Origin: Delta-02 sp964513565
Lineage (GTDB): Bacteria > Desulfobacterota > Syntrophorhabdia > Syntrophorhabdales > Syntrophorhabdaceae
Direction of reading: 5' to 3'
Length of the DNA stretch: 64,000 nt
Assembly: GCA_964513565.1 (NCBI GenBank)
Contig: CAZENE010000006.1
Span: 1-64,000, forward strand
The position numbers were made by a program, and so were the translations under genes. The notes under the pieces were generated by a model, which saw nothing but the letters and a program-made list of their open reading frames with translations, did not search any database and was not told the DNA's origin. Positions 24,411 to 34,700 of the stretch are shown one piece after another (within the stretch, counting starts at the first letter, position 1; every line of letters starts with the position of its first letter).

Positions 24411-27101
24411 ATGACAGAAAAAGAGGCCTGGCATAGCCTTCCAGGCGGCAGGGTACTTGAGTTGCTTGAGACCGAAAGGGATAAAGGCCTTTCCGGGGAG
24501 GAAGCGGCATCGAGGCTTAAGGAATATGGGCCCAACTCCATAGGAAAAGGCAAAGGAACGAGCGTCTGGAAAATTATCGTCACACAGATCGCCAGTCCGC
24601 TCATCTACGTCCTCCTGGGTGCAATGATCGTAACCCTGGCTATGCGTCGATGGGAAGACTCGATTGTTATAGGCATCGTCATTGTCATCAACACCGTCGT
24701 TGGATTTATTCAGGAATACAGGGCTGAAAATGCCATCCAGGCGCTTATTAACAGGAGCGCTCCCACGGCGACCATCAGAAGGGACCGAAAAGAAACCGAG
24801 GTGGAAAGCAGCCGTCTTGTGCCGGGCGATATTGTCCTCATATCCGCGGGCGACGTTGTACCTGCAGACGTCCGGCTGCTGCAGACGTCCGGCCTTCAGG
24901 TAGACGAGTCATTGCTGACAGGGGAATCGGCTGCGTCAGATAAGGTCGCGGAGGAAGAACTACCGGAAGAAACTTCCGTAGCCGATCAAGAAAATATGTG
25001 CTTTATGGGGACCGCGGTATCGTCAGGCAACGGAACGGCTGTCGTCGTTGCTACAGGCTCCCAGACCCAGATGGGCTCGATATCGGAGGATATTTCCTCG
25101 GCGAGCCGCGCCGAGTCTCCTCTTCGGTCGAGAATAAACAGGTTTGCCACATGGATCACTTTCATAATCCTCGCCATTGCGGCAGCGGCCTTCGGCATTG
25201 GTCTTGCTATTGGAAGGTCCGCCGCGGACACTTTCCTTCTTGCGGTCAGTCTTGCCGTTTCTGCGATGCCTGAGGGTCTTCCCGTTGTTGTTACCATTGC
25301 CCTTGCCGTTAGTGCGAAACGCATGGCCGAACGCAAAGCGATTGTCCGACGCCTTCCTGCTGTAGAGACCTTGGGCAGCACCACGGTCATAATTTCCGAT
25401 AAGACAGGGACCATTACGGAGAACCGGATGACCGTGCAGGAGGTGTGGGCGGGTGGTCAAGAATTTCAGGTGAAGGAGGACGGATACTATTCGAGGGACG
25501 GGGATGAGAATGGAGCGGTCAAGATCGAAGAGGGAACAGTACTGTATCAGACCCTTGTTGCCGGTATTCTTGCCAACGAAGCGGCCCTGAGGAACGAGGA
25601 CGGTGAGTGGAAGGGCGAAGGCGACCCTACGGAAATTGCCCTTCTTGTGAGTGGAAAGAAAGCCGGCTGGTTCCAGGATTCCCTGCGTGATGCGTACCAT
25701 GTCGTGGACGAGATCCCCTTCAGTTCCGAGAGACGCTATTCTGCGACAATTCATGAACGTGAAGGGAAAAAGGTGGCATTTGTCAAAGGGGCGCCCGAAC
25801 GGATCCTGGAAATGAGCGGTACTCTCTTGACACCGGAGGGTCCTCAAACCATAGACAGAGAGGCGATCAAGGGTGAGGCGGAGAAACTGGCCGGACGCGG
25901 TCTGCGCGTTCTGGCAATGGCTGTCGCCCGGGAAGAGGAGAGGGTAAAGTCCGTACGGGATGATAACCCCGAAGACCTGACATTTCTCGGTTTCCAGGGT
26001 ATGATGGACCCTCCGCGCGAGGACGCCATCAGGGCCATCGAGAATTGCCGGCGGGCTGGAATCCGTGTGATGATGGTCACGGGAGACAACCCGGTCACTG
26101 CACAGGCGATTGCCCGGAAGGTCGGGATAGGGGAAGACGGTGACGTTGAAGTTTTCACGGGGGCAAAATTGGAAAGGCTCTCGGACGAGGAGCTGAAGAG
26201 AACCATCCGCAGGGCGTCGGTCTATGCCAGGATTAGCCCCTCCCAGAAGCTCAGGATCGTAAATACTTTGAAAAGCATGGGGGAGATCGTCGCGGTTACA
26301 GGAGACGGCGTAAATGACGCCCCGGCGCTTAAGTCGGCACATATTGGCGCCGCAATGGGAAAGGCGGGCACGGATGTGGCGAAGGAAGCCAGCGACATGG
26401 TGCTCACCGATGATAATTTTGCAACGGTGTATGCAGCCGTGGAAGAAGGGAGGACCGTCTTCGCGAACATCCGCAAGGCTACTTTCTTTTTGGTTTCTTC
26501 CGGTGCGGGCGAAGTCCTTGCAATATTAGCCAGCCTGGTCTTGCGTATGCCACTGCCCTTGCTGCCGTCCCAGATCCTGTGGATGAACGTCGTAACCAAT
26601 GGCGTAGCCCATATCGCCCTGGCATTCGAGCCGGGGGAGGAAGAGCAGTTCCGCCGACCACCCCGGGACCCCCGGGAAGGAATTCTCACACGGCTGATCG
26701 TAGAGAGGACAATCCTGGCCGGTTTAGTGATGGCGGCAGGCACTCTTGCCCTTTTTCTCTGGGAGAGAAACGAGGGAATGGCAATAGCATATTCACGGAC
26801 CGCCGCTCTTACCACCATCGTGGTGTTCCAAGCATTTCATGTTTTCAACAGCAGGTCCTTCTCGCTGTCCGTCTTCCGGATGCACCCATTCTCGAACGGG
26901 TTGCTTTTTATCGGTGTTATCATCTCTCTTGCCGTTCATATCGGGGCTACCTATTTCGGACCCACCCAACGACTCCTCGACCTTGAACCTCTGTCGTCCG
27001 CCACCTGGCTCCGCATAGTGCCCCTGGCCTTTTGTATCATATTATTCATGGAGATGCACAAACTTCTCCGGAAGAGTGGAGATACAGCAAGATCAGGCTA
27101 A
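24411..27101 (+). CDS. Type II P-type cation-transporting ATPase
   Basis: About 896 residues with the layout of SERCA/PMR1-like pumps: N-terminal cation ATPase domain, M1-M2, actuator with 'LLTGESAA', M4 with P287-EGLP, phosphorylated D330 in SDKTGT, hinge 'MVTGDNP' and 'VTGDGVNDAPALKSAHIG', then M5-M10. Ion-site residues seen: E288 (M4), E701 (M5), N726 and T729 (M6); but residue 698 is Gly and 730 is Asn where SERCA has Asn768 and Asp800. So the cation need not be Ca2+. I chose the ATG at 24411 because GGGAGAG is six bases upstream. It is divergent from the N-ATPase operon. Confidence 0.92.
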   Translation: MTEKEAWHSLPGGRVLELLETERDKGLSGEEAASRLKEYGPNSIGKGKGTSVWKIIVTQIASPLIYVLLGAMIVTLAMRRWEDSIVIGIVIVINTVVGFIQEYRAENAIQALINRSAPTATIRRDRKETEVESSRLVPGDIVLISAGDVVPADVRLLQTSGLQVDESLLTGESAASDKVAEEELPEETSVADQENMCFMGTAVSSGNGTAVVVATGSQTQMGSISEDISSASRAESPLRSRINRFATWITFIILAIAAAAFGIGLAIGRSAADTFLLAVSLAVSAMPEGLPVVVTIALAVSAKRMAERKAIVRRLPAVETLGSTTVIISDKTGTITENRMTVQEVWAGGQEFQVKEDGYYSRDGDENGAVKIEEGTVLYQTLVAGILANEAALRNEDGEWKGEGDPTEIALLVSGKKAGWFQDSLRDAYHVVDEIPFSSERRYSATIHEREGKKVAFVKGAPERILEMSGTLLTPEGPQTIDREAIKGEAEKLAGRGLRVLAMAVAREEERVKSVRDDNPEDLTFLGFQGMMDPPREDAIRAIENCRRAGIRVMMVTGDNPVTAQAIARKVGIGEDGDVEVFTGAKLERLSDEELKRTIRRASVYARISPSQKLRIVNTLKSMGEIVAVTGDGVNDAPALKSAHIGAAMGKAGTDVAKEASDMVLTDDNFATVYAAVEEGRTVFANIRKATFFLVSSGAGEVLAILASLVLRMPLPLLPSQILWMNVVTNGVAHIALAFEPGEEEQFRRPPRDPREGILTRLIVERTILAGLVMAAGTLALFLWERNEGMAIAYSRTAALTTIVVFQAFHVFNSRSFSLSVFRMHPFSNGLLFIGVIISLAVHIGATYFGPTQRLLDLEPLSSATWLRIVPLAFCIILFMEMHKLLRKSGDTARSG

Positions 27102-27163
27102 TTTAACAGCCATCGATTATGTTCCTTCACTTGGGCTTCGTATCCCCGATGTTGATGTCGAAC

Positions 27164-27191
27164 TTGACTTAGTCCTCCTCAGCTATATATT
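27164..27191 (+). promoter_or_regulatory. Putative sigma-70 promoter of gap
   Basis: TTGACT (27164-27169), 16 bases, then TATATT (27186-27191), 47 bases before the gap start codon, which has a good GGGAGA site. It would drive gap and probably the genes that follow, as no other strong promoter or terminator is seen up to lactate permease. Confidence 0.6.
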
Positions 27192-27238
27192 CGAATAAGA
27201 TCGTCATGCATCATTGAAAGTAACCAAGGGAGAATATT

Positions 27239-28231
27239 ATGGCAAACGTCGCAATTAACGGTCTTGGAAGAATAGGACGGGCAGTCCTGAAAATACTCCT
27301 CGAAACGCCGGGGGCCGAGATAAAAGGCATCAACGATCTTGTACCGACTGAGAACCTTGCTTATCTCCTGAAATTCGATACCGTATACGGCCGATATGAA
27401 AGGGAAGTGGAGCACGAGAAAGGCTGCCTTGTTATCGACGGGAAAAAGTACAGGGCGGATGCCGAAAAAGACCCTTCACGACTTCCCTGGAAAGATCTCG
27501 ACATCGATGTAGTTTTTGAATGCACGGGAATATTCACGAAAAAAGAGGATATGCAGAAGCACCTTGAAGCGGGGGCTAAACGGGTAATTCTTTCGACAAC
27601 CTCGAAAAGCGAGAGTGTACCCACCATTGTACCGGGGGTGAACGAGGCTCCAAAAGATGCAAACCTCGTTTCCTGTGCAAGCTGTACGACAAACTGCATA
27701 ACCCCTATTATGGAGATCGCGGGACGGACAATAGGGATAAAAAAGGCGATCATGACGACGGTGCATGCATACACTGCCACACAGTCTATTGTCGATGGAC
27801 CGAGCAAGAAGGTCCGCAGGGGCCGGGCGGCGGCGGTCAATCTTGTTCCAACGAGCACAGGAGCGGCTGTGGCAACCACCAAAGTTCTCACCCAGTTCGG
27901 GGGCCTTTTCGACGGTGTTGCGGTCCGGGCACCTGTCGCATGCGGATCGATAGCCGATATCGTACTTCTGGCCTCGCGAAAAACCTCCATTGACGAGCTT
28001 AACGATATTTTCCGTAAAGAGTCGGGATCGGAACGGTACCGGGGCATCGTGGGCGTCACCGATGAGGAGTGGGTTTCGTCCGATGTCATAAAGGACGGTC
28101 GGGCCTCCATCGTAGACACCGCCATGACCCAGGTAGTCGACGGCGATCTGGTAAAGATCATGTCCTGGTACGACAACGAATGGGGTTACAGTTCCCAGAT
28201 GGTGCGTGCGGGCCTCAGGGTTGTGCCCTGA
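27239..28231 (+). CDS. gap: Glyceraldehyde-3-phosphate dehydrogenase, NAD type
   Basis: A 330-residue GAPDH. 'AINGLGRIGRAVLKILLE' binds the cofactor, with D33 at the end of strand 2 ('GINDLVPT') favouring NAD. The catalytic cysteine is C149 in 'SCASCTTNC', and the catalytic His region 'MTTVHAYTATQ' follows; 'SWYDNEWGYSSQM' is the C-terminal signature. It interconverts glyceraldehyde-3-phosphate and 1,3-bisphosphoglycerate. It stands in a unit with PEP synthase rather than with pgk, so it may be a second, condition-specific copy. Confidence 0.96.
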   Translation: MANVAINGLGRIGRAVLKILLETPGAEIKGINDLVPTENLAYLLKFDTVYGRYEREVEHEKGCLVIDGKKYRADAEKDPSRLPWKDLDIDVVFECTGIFTKKEDMQKHLEAGAKRVILSTTSKSESVPTIVPGVNEAPKDANLVSCASCTTNCITPIMEIAGRTIGIKKAIMTTVHAYTATQSIVDGPSKKVRRGRAAAVNLVPTSTGAAVATTKVLTQFGGLFDGVAVRAPVACGSIADIVLLASRKTSIDELNDIFRKESGSERYRGIVGVTDEEWVSSDVIKDGRASIVDTAMTQVVDGDLVKIMSWYDNEWGYSSQMVRAGLRVVP

Positions 28232-28270
28232 ATAAGACACGGACTCTCCGGGGGTCGGATTGGAGGAATT

Positions 28271-29281
28271 ATGAAAATTGCTGCCTTTGAGTTGGAAGAC
28301 TGGGAACGGGCAAGTTTCGAGAAATTGGGCGATGAGCACCAATTGGCTTTGACTGAGGCGAAGGCGGGAGGCCCTCCCGATCCACGATATGCTGACGCGG
28401 ACATCATCTCAATCTTTGTCTACTCGGATTTGAACGCTGATACCCTTGCGCAATTCAAGAACCTGAAGTATATCGCCACGCGATCTACCGGGTATAACCA
28501 CATCGATATGGAATATTGCGGCAGGAACGACATCGCTGTGAGCACCGCCCCCCGTTACGGTCAGAATACTGTTGCCGAGCATGTTTTCGCCCTGCTCCTG
28601 TCGTTGGGCCGCCACATTTGCGAGGCTGTGGATCGAACAACCCGCGGCAGCTTCAGCCAGGAAGGGCTGCAGGGTTTTGACCTTCGCGGAAAAACGCTTG
28701 GCGTCATCGGGACCGGCGATATCGGCAAACGGGTGATTCAGATAGCGAACGGGTTCGAGATGAAGGTGCTCGCCTTCGATATGAAGCCCGATGACGATAT
28801 TGCGGAGAAGATGAAGTTTCGCTATACCGGCATGGATGAACTCCTTTCACAGTCCGATATCATTACCCTTCATATCCCGGGTTCAGAGAAGACGCGCAAT
28901 CTTATATCCCGCCCTCAATTCGAGCGCATGAAGAAAGGCGCCATCCTCATCAACACGGCGAGAGGCTTTATCGTGGACGTCAGGGAACTGCTTAAAGCGC
29001 TCGATGAAGGGAAAGTGGCCGGGGCGGGACTCGATGTGCTGCCGGAAGAACCCTCAATCCGCGAGGAATCGGAACTGCTGCGCTCTGTTTTTTCCGAGCA
29101 GCACAAACTCTCGGTCCTTCTTGCGAATAGCGTTCTGGCAAACAGACCCGACGTTCTCATCACCCCGCATATCGCTTTCAACACCCGGGAAGCAGTCGAG
29201 CGTCTTCTCGATACCACCATCAGGAATATCGTGTCGTTCATAAAAGGAGAACCGCAGAATTTGGTAGAAATGAAGAAATAG
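28271..29281 (+). CDS. D-2-hydroxyacid dehydrogenase, probable D-lactate dehydrogenase
   Basis: A 336-residue member of the D-isomer-specific 2-hydroxyacid dehydrogenase family. The substrate part contains 'YIATRSTGYNHIDM', the NAD-binding part 'TLGVIGTGDIGKRVIQIA', and the catalytic Arg, Glu and His lie in 'LINTARGFIVD', 'LDVLPEEPS' and 'ITPHIAFNT'. The D-lactate dehydrogenase sub-group fits best (R-S-T-G-Y-N-x-I-D). It reduces pyruvate to D-lactate or runs in reverse. A lactate permease gene 6.5 kb downstream in the same unit supports lactate. Start after a GGAGGAATT site. Confidence 0.85.
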   Translation: MKIAAFELEDWERASFEKLGDEHQLALTEAKAGGPPDPRYADADIISIFVYSDLNADTLAQFKNLKYIATRSTGYNHIDMEYCGRNDIAVSTAPRYGQNTVAEHVFALLLSLGRHICEAVDRTTRGSFSQEGLQGFDLRGKTLGVIGTGDIGKRVIQIANGFEMKVLAFDMKPDDDIAEKMKFRYTGMDELLSQSDIITLHIPGSEKTRNLISRPQFERMKKGAILINTARGFIVDVRELLKALDEGKVAGAGLDVLPEEPSIREESELLRSVFSEQHKLSVLLANSVLANRPDVLITPHIAFNTREAVERLLDTTIRNIVSFIKGEPQNLVEMKK

Positions 29282-29335
29282 GACGAATCCGGCCGGCCTG
29301 CGAATAGCGGGACCGGCGAGCATGAGGGAGGATAC

Positions 29336-31759
29336 ATGAGAACCGCGATGGAGCAGGTACTCTGGTTTGAAGAGGTCGGTTCGGAAGACGTTGCGAGAGT
29401 CGGAGGGAAGAATGCGTCTCTGGGTGAAATGATAGGACAGCTCAAAGATAAAGGGATCAGGGTACCGGTCGGCTTTGCCACAACGGCTGATGCCTATCGG
29501 GCGTTTCTGAAAGAGAACCGGCTTAATGAGAAGATCGATCAGCAGCTGAACGATCTGAGAAATGCTGCCAGGCCCCTCCATGAGGTTGGAGAAACGATAA
29601 GGGAACTTATCCTTGGATCAGAATTTCCCGGGGACCTCTCTCGCGCCATCGGGGAGGCTTACGAAGAACTCGGGCGGCGGTACGGTGATAAAAACGTTGC
29701 GGTTGCGGTGAGAAGCAGCGCAACGGCCGAAGACCTGCCGGAGGCCAGCTTTGCAGGCCAGCAGGAGAGTTTTCTCAATATCGTTGGCCTGCGGTCGCTT
29801 CTTGACGCCTCCAAAAGATGCTTCGCATCCCTGTTTACCGACCGGGCGATCAACTACAGGGTAGACCAGGGCTTCCAGGATACGAAGATCGCATTGTCGG
29901 TAGGTGTCCAGAAGATGGTGAGGGCGGATAAAGCATCAGCCGGTGTAGCCTTCACCCTTGACCCGGAGACGGGTTTCAGGCATGTGGTCGTGATTGATTC
30001 TTCGTGGGGGCTTGGTGAAAGCGTTGTAAAAGGGCAGGTCAACCCCGATGAATTCGTGGTGTTCAAGCCCTTGCTGGAAAAGGAGGGGCATGTTCCTATT
30101 ATCGGCCGTTCCCTGGGCAGCAAGAAAAAAAAAGTTGTGTACGCCCGGGGCGGGACGGCCGCCACGCGGGATGCCCAGACATCGGGCGAGGAGCGGAACT
30201 CGTACTCTCTCGAAGATAACGAGGTGCTCGACCTTGCCCGGTGGTCATGCGTTATCGAGCGGCATTACGGCACGCCCATGGATATCGAGTGGGCAAAGGA
30301 CGGTGAGACCGGAGAACTTTTTATCGTACAGGCTCGGCCCGAGACGGTCCAGTCACGTAAGAAGCCGACATCCCTGAAAACGTACCGATTGAAAGAAAAA
30401 GGCAAGGTCCTTCTGAAGGGCTTAAGCATCGGGCAGGCAATTGCCGCCGGACGGGCGCAGGTTATCAAAAGTGCCGAGGAAAGGAATAGTTTCAAGGACG
30501 ACGCCATCCTTGTGACGGGTACGACCGACCCCGACTGGGAACCCATAATGAAGCGAGCTTCAGGCATCATAACGGAGCACGGGGGACGCACATCACATGC
30601 AGCAATTGTCAGCCGGGAACTCGGGATACCGGCAGTTGTGGGAACGGGCAATGCGACGCAAACCCTGAAAAACGATCAGGAGATAACGCTCTCGTGTGCG
30701 GAAGGTGACGAAGGGATCATCTATGAAGGAACATTGGAATTCGATGCTTCGGACATAGACCTGAAAGATATGCCTGAGACGCAAACACGGGTGATGATGA
30801 ACATCGCGAGCCCTGCCGGGGCATTTAAGTGGTGGCAGCTTCCGGCAAAAGGGATCGGGCTCGCGCGGATAGAGTTTATTATTAATAATGTGATAAAGAT
30901 CCACCCGATGGCCCTGGTCCGCTTCGAAGAAATCAATGATAATGATGTGAGGCGGCAGATACAGGTTCTCGCCAGGGGATATGAGGACAAATGTGCATAC
31001 TTCGTCGACCAGCTCGCGTCGGGCATCGGGAAGATAGGAGCTTCACGCTACCCCGACCCGGTCATCGTTCGTTTGAGCGATTTCAAGACCAACGAGTACG
31101 CGGGTTTGATCGGAGGCAAGACATTCGAGCCGGACGAAGAGAACCCTATGCTCGGATTTCGCGGGGCATCCCGGTACTACAGCGACCGCTATCGCCAGGG
31201 CTTTGCCCTCGAATGCCGTGCGCTCAAGAAGGTGCGTGAAGACATGGGGCTGACGAATGTGATCATCATGATACCTTTCTGCAGGACGCCGGAGGAAGCT
31301 GAAAAAGTCATCTCCGAACTGGAGAAGAATGGTCTTAAGCGAGGGGAGGGCGGCCTTGAGATCTACGTTATGGCCGAAATACCGTCCAATATCATTCTGG
31401 CCGAGGAATTTGCCGATTTCTTCGATGGCTTTTCGATAGGTTCCAACGACCTGACCCAGCTGATACTGGGTGTTGACCGTGATTCTGAGGAACTTTCCTA
31501 TCTTTTTGATGAACGGCATGATGCTGTCAAAAAAGCGATATCGGAGCTGATCGAGGCGGCACACAGAAAAAACCGGAAGGTGGGTCTTTGCGGCCAGGCG
31601 CCCAGCGACCATCCCGATTTCGCCGCTTTCCTGGTAGAGGCCGGTATTGATTCAATTTCCGTGAACCCGGACAGCGTTCTGGCTGTACTTGAAAAGGTTG
31701 CCGAGGCCGAATCAAAACGCGAAGCTTCAAGGGGGAAGAAGTCCGGAAAGGGACAATGA
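29336..31759 (+). CDS. ppsA: Phosphoenolpyruvate synthase
   Basis: An 807-residue PEP synthase (pyruvate, water dikinase), which makes PEP, AMP and phosphate from pyruvate and ATP. The N-terminal ATP-grasp part has 'GGKNASLGEMIGQL' and 'VAVRSSATAEDLPEASFAGQ'; the swivelling phosphohistidine is H421 in 'GGRTSHAAIVSREL'; the C-terminal PEP-binding barrel ends with 'GLCGQAPSDHPDFAAFL'. Start at ATG after GGGAGGATAC. The stop overlaps the next start (ATGA), so the trehalose/phosphorylase fusion is translationally coupled to it. This gives a gluconeogenic route against pyruvate kinase. Confidence 0.95.
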   Translation: MRTAMEQVLWFEEVGSEDVARVGGKNASLGEMIGQLKDKGIRVPVGFATTADAYRAFLKENRLNEKIDQQLNDLRNAARPLHEVGETIRELILGSEFPGDLSRAIGEAYEELGRRYGDKNVAVAVRSSATAEDLPEASFAGQQESFLNIVGLRSLLDASKRCFASLFTDRAINYRVDQGFQDTKIALSVGVQKMVRADKASAGVAFTLDPETGFRHVVVIDSSWGLGESVVKGQVNPDEFVVFKPLLEKEGHVPIIGRSLGSKKKKVVYARGGTAATRDAQTSGEERNSYSLEDNEVLDLARWSCVIERHYGTPMDIEWAKDGETGELFIVQARPETVQSRKKPTSLKTYRLKEKGKVLLKGLSIGQAIAAGRAQVIKSAEERNSFKDDAILVTGTTDPDWEPIMKRASGIITEHGGRTSHAAIVSRELGIPAVVGTGNATQTLKNDQEITLSCAEGDEGIIYEGTLEFDASDIDLKDMPETQTRVMMNIASPAGAFKWWQLPAKGIGLARIEFIINNVIKIHPMALVRFEEINDNDVRRQIQVLARGYEDKCAYFVDQLASGIGKIGASRYPDPVIVRLSDFKTNEYAGLIGGKTFEPDEENPMLGFRGASRYYSDRYRQGFALECRALKKVREDMGLTNVIIMIPFCRTPEEAEKVISELEKNGLKRGEGGLEIYVMAEIPSNIILAEEFADFFDGFSIGSNDLTQLILGVDRDSEELSYLFDERHDAVKKAISELIEAAHRKNRKVGLCGQAPSDHPDFAAFLVEAGIDSISVNPDSVLAVLEKVAEAESKREASRGKKSGKGQ

Positions 31760-34700
31760 AACCACAGAGGGTCGACCTCAGCCATATATCTGCAATAATA
31801 CTTGATATGGACGGAGTGGTGACAAGTTCCGCCCGTGTTCATGCTGCTGCTTGGAGACGGATGTTTGACGAGTACCTGCGCGACCTGGGAAAAAGGCAGG
31901 GCCGGCATTACGAGTCCTTCGACATTGAACGGGATTACCGCCAATACGTGGACGGAAAACCGCGCTATGACGGGGTGAAGAGTTTTCTTGAATCGAGGGG
32001 TATCACCCTTCCTTACGGACACACGGAGGACCCGCCCGACAGGGAGACCGTGTGTGGTCTCGGAAATCGAAAAAATGCATATTTTCTCGAACGCATAAAA
32101 AGAGATGGGGCAGACGCCTACAGGTCAACGGTCGGGTTTGTGGAGAAAATGAAAAGAAGCGGTAAAAAGGTTGCGGTGATATCTGCCAGCAGAAATGCGA
32201 AAACCATACTGCAGGAGGCCGGTATCAGCGATCTTTTCGATGCGGCAGTCGACGGTGTGGATTCCGCTGAGCTAGGACTTGAGGGCAAGCCTGCGCCGGA
32301 TATCTTTCTCGAAGCGGCGAAAAGGATTGGTGCCGCGCCCGGACAGGCCGCTGTTATCGAGGACGCCCTGGCCGGGGTCGAAGCAGGGAAGAAGGGGCAG
32401 TTTGCACTCGTCATCGGCATCGATCGGAGTGAGCAGGCTGACGAATTAATGAAGCGAGGCGCCGACATAGTGGTGCGGGACCTCGCTGAGATCGAATTAG
32501 TGAAGACGGGGCATTCTATGACAGCTGCATTGCCGTCCGCCCTTAAGGAGAAAGACGAGATACTGAAGCGCCTTGAGGAGGGGAGGCCGGCAATCTTCCT
32601 CGATTATGACGGGACACTGACCGGCATTGTTGGGGATCCGGCTGAAGCGCATCTCCCCCCGGGCACTAAAAAGACCCTGCGCAGACTTGCGGAACACTGG
32701 ACGGTAATCGTCGTCAGCGGCCGGGCCACCTCGGACGTGAAAGCGATGGTCGGTATCGATTCGATCATATACGCCGGAAGTCATGGATTCAGTATTGAAG
32801 GGCCGGGTGAATCCTTTGAAGAAAAGCGGGGTCAGGAGTTTATCCCAGCCCTGGAAGGTGCCGGCGAAGAACTGGCAGGCATTGTGCCGCAGATCAACGG
32901 GGTCAGGGTCGAGCGAAAACCATTCGCCATCGCCGTACATTTCCGGCAGGCCGATGACCGTGATGTCCCCAGGCTTGAGCGGCTCGTGGAAAAAGTAGCG
33001 CAAAAATATCCAGATCTGAGGAAGACGACGGGGAAGAAGATCTTCGAGCTCCGGCCGGACATCGACTGGGATAAGGGGAAGGCCCTTCTGTACCTCGTGG
33101 AGAAGCTGAACGTAGACGGTTCCCGGGCAATTCCTCTGTACATCGGAGACGACACGACTGACGAAGACGCATTTCATGCGATCGAAAGATACGGCATTTC
33201 TATTGTCGTCAGCGATGAGAACCGGCCGACCGCTGCTCGCTATCGGCTGGAGAATCCCGAGGAAACGGCCAAATTCCTGGAGGAAGTGACCAGATTGGCG
33301 GAACGGGAATCTTCGGGCAATTTCTGGAGACTCCTGTATGAAGGCTTCGAACCCGATAGGGAAAAACTCCGGGAGGCGCTTTGTACTTTGGGCAACGGGT
33401 ATTTCGCAACGAGGGGAGCGGCGCCTGAATCGACGGCCGGCGAAGTCCATTACCCTGGAACTTACATGGCCGGGTTGTACAATAGGCTGGAGAGCACTGT
33501 TGCCGACCATATCATCGAGAATGAAAGCATGGTCAACGTTCCCAACTGGCTCGTCCTTACCTTCAAATGTGATGGAAGCGACTGGTTCGATGCGCAAGCG
33601 GTTGACCTGATCGAGTATCGGCAGGAACTTGATATGCGCAGGGGCGTTCTGATCAGGAAACTTCTTTTCAGCGACCGGGAAGGAAGACGCACGCGCCTGA
33701 TCCAGCGTCGATTCGTTCATATACGCAGTTCCCATCTCGCTGCCATGGAGACGACGATCACCCCGGAGAACTGGACGGGCACCCTGCGGTTACTTTCGGC
33801 CTTGGACGGACAGGTGGAAAATACCCTCGTCAGGCGCTATCAGGATCTTAACAACCACCATCTCGATCCGCTTGATGGCGGAGTCACGGCAGACGGGATC
33901 ATGTGGCTTGAGGTCAAGACGAATCAATCGCATACCCGGATCGCTGAGGCTGCCCGGACACGGGTTTTTCGTAACGGGAACTTGATGCCTGTGAAACCCG
34001 ACATTACGAGGAGATCCGGCTATGTAGGGCAGGAGTTCGATGTCGAAGCCAAGGAAGGAGAATCGATTTGCATCGAAAAGATTGCTGCCCTTTATAACTC
34101 GAACGACCGTGCAATAGCGAACCCGCTGATCGAAGCGCAAGATGCCGCAGGATGCGCGAGCGGGTTCGATAAACTTCTCGAACAGCACGTTCTGGGCTGG
34201 GACCACCTGTGGGACCTGTGGAATATCACCGTGAAAGGAGAAAGCCGAAGGATGGGAATGATCCTCAACCTTCACATCTTTCATCTCCTCCAGACCGTTT
34301 CGCCCAATACGGTGGATCTGGACGCCGGGGTTCCCCCCCGCGGGCTGCACGGAGAGGCATACAGGGGACTCATCATGTGGGATGAGTTGTTTATCTTTCC
34401 CTTGCTCAACCTCAGGATGCCGGATATTACCCGTGCCCTGCTCAGGTACCGGCATAGACGGCTGCAAAGAGGACGTTGGGCTGCGCTAAGGGCGGGATTG
34501 GACGGCGCTCTCTTCCCATGGCAGAGCGGCAGCAATGGAGAGGAGCAGGCGCAGACACTGCATCTCAACCCGGTATCCGGCCGGTGGATACCCGACAATT
34601 CCCAGTTACAGCGGCATATCAATATTGCCATCGCCTACAACATATGGCATTACTACCAGGTTACCGGCGATAAAGAATTTTTGGCTTTCTACGGCGCCGA

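Noticed and set aside
25023..26342. Open frame of 439 codons on the minus strand opposite the P-type ATPase gene
   Set aside because: It is the mirror of a well-supported gene, lacks any recognisable domain or good ribosome site, and GC-rich third positions explain long antisense frames here.
32497..33735. Antisense frame of 412 codons in the fusion gene
   Set aside because: Runs against the trehalose-phosphatase part; no start signal or domain.
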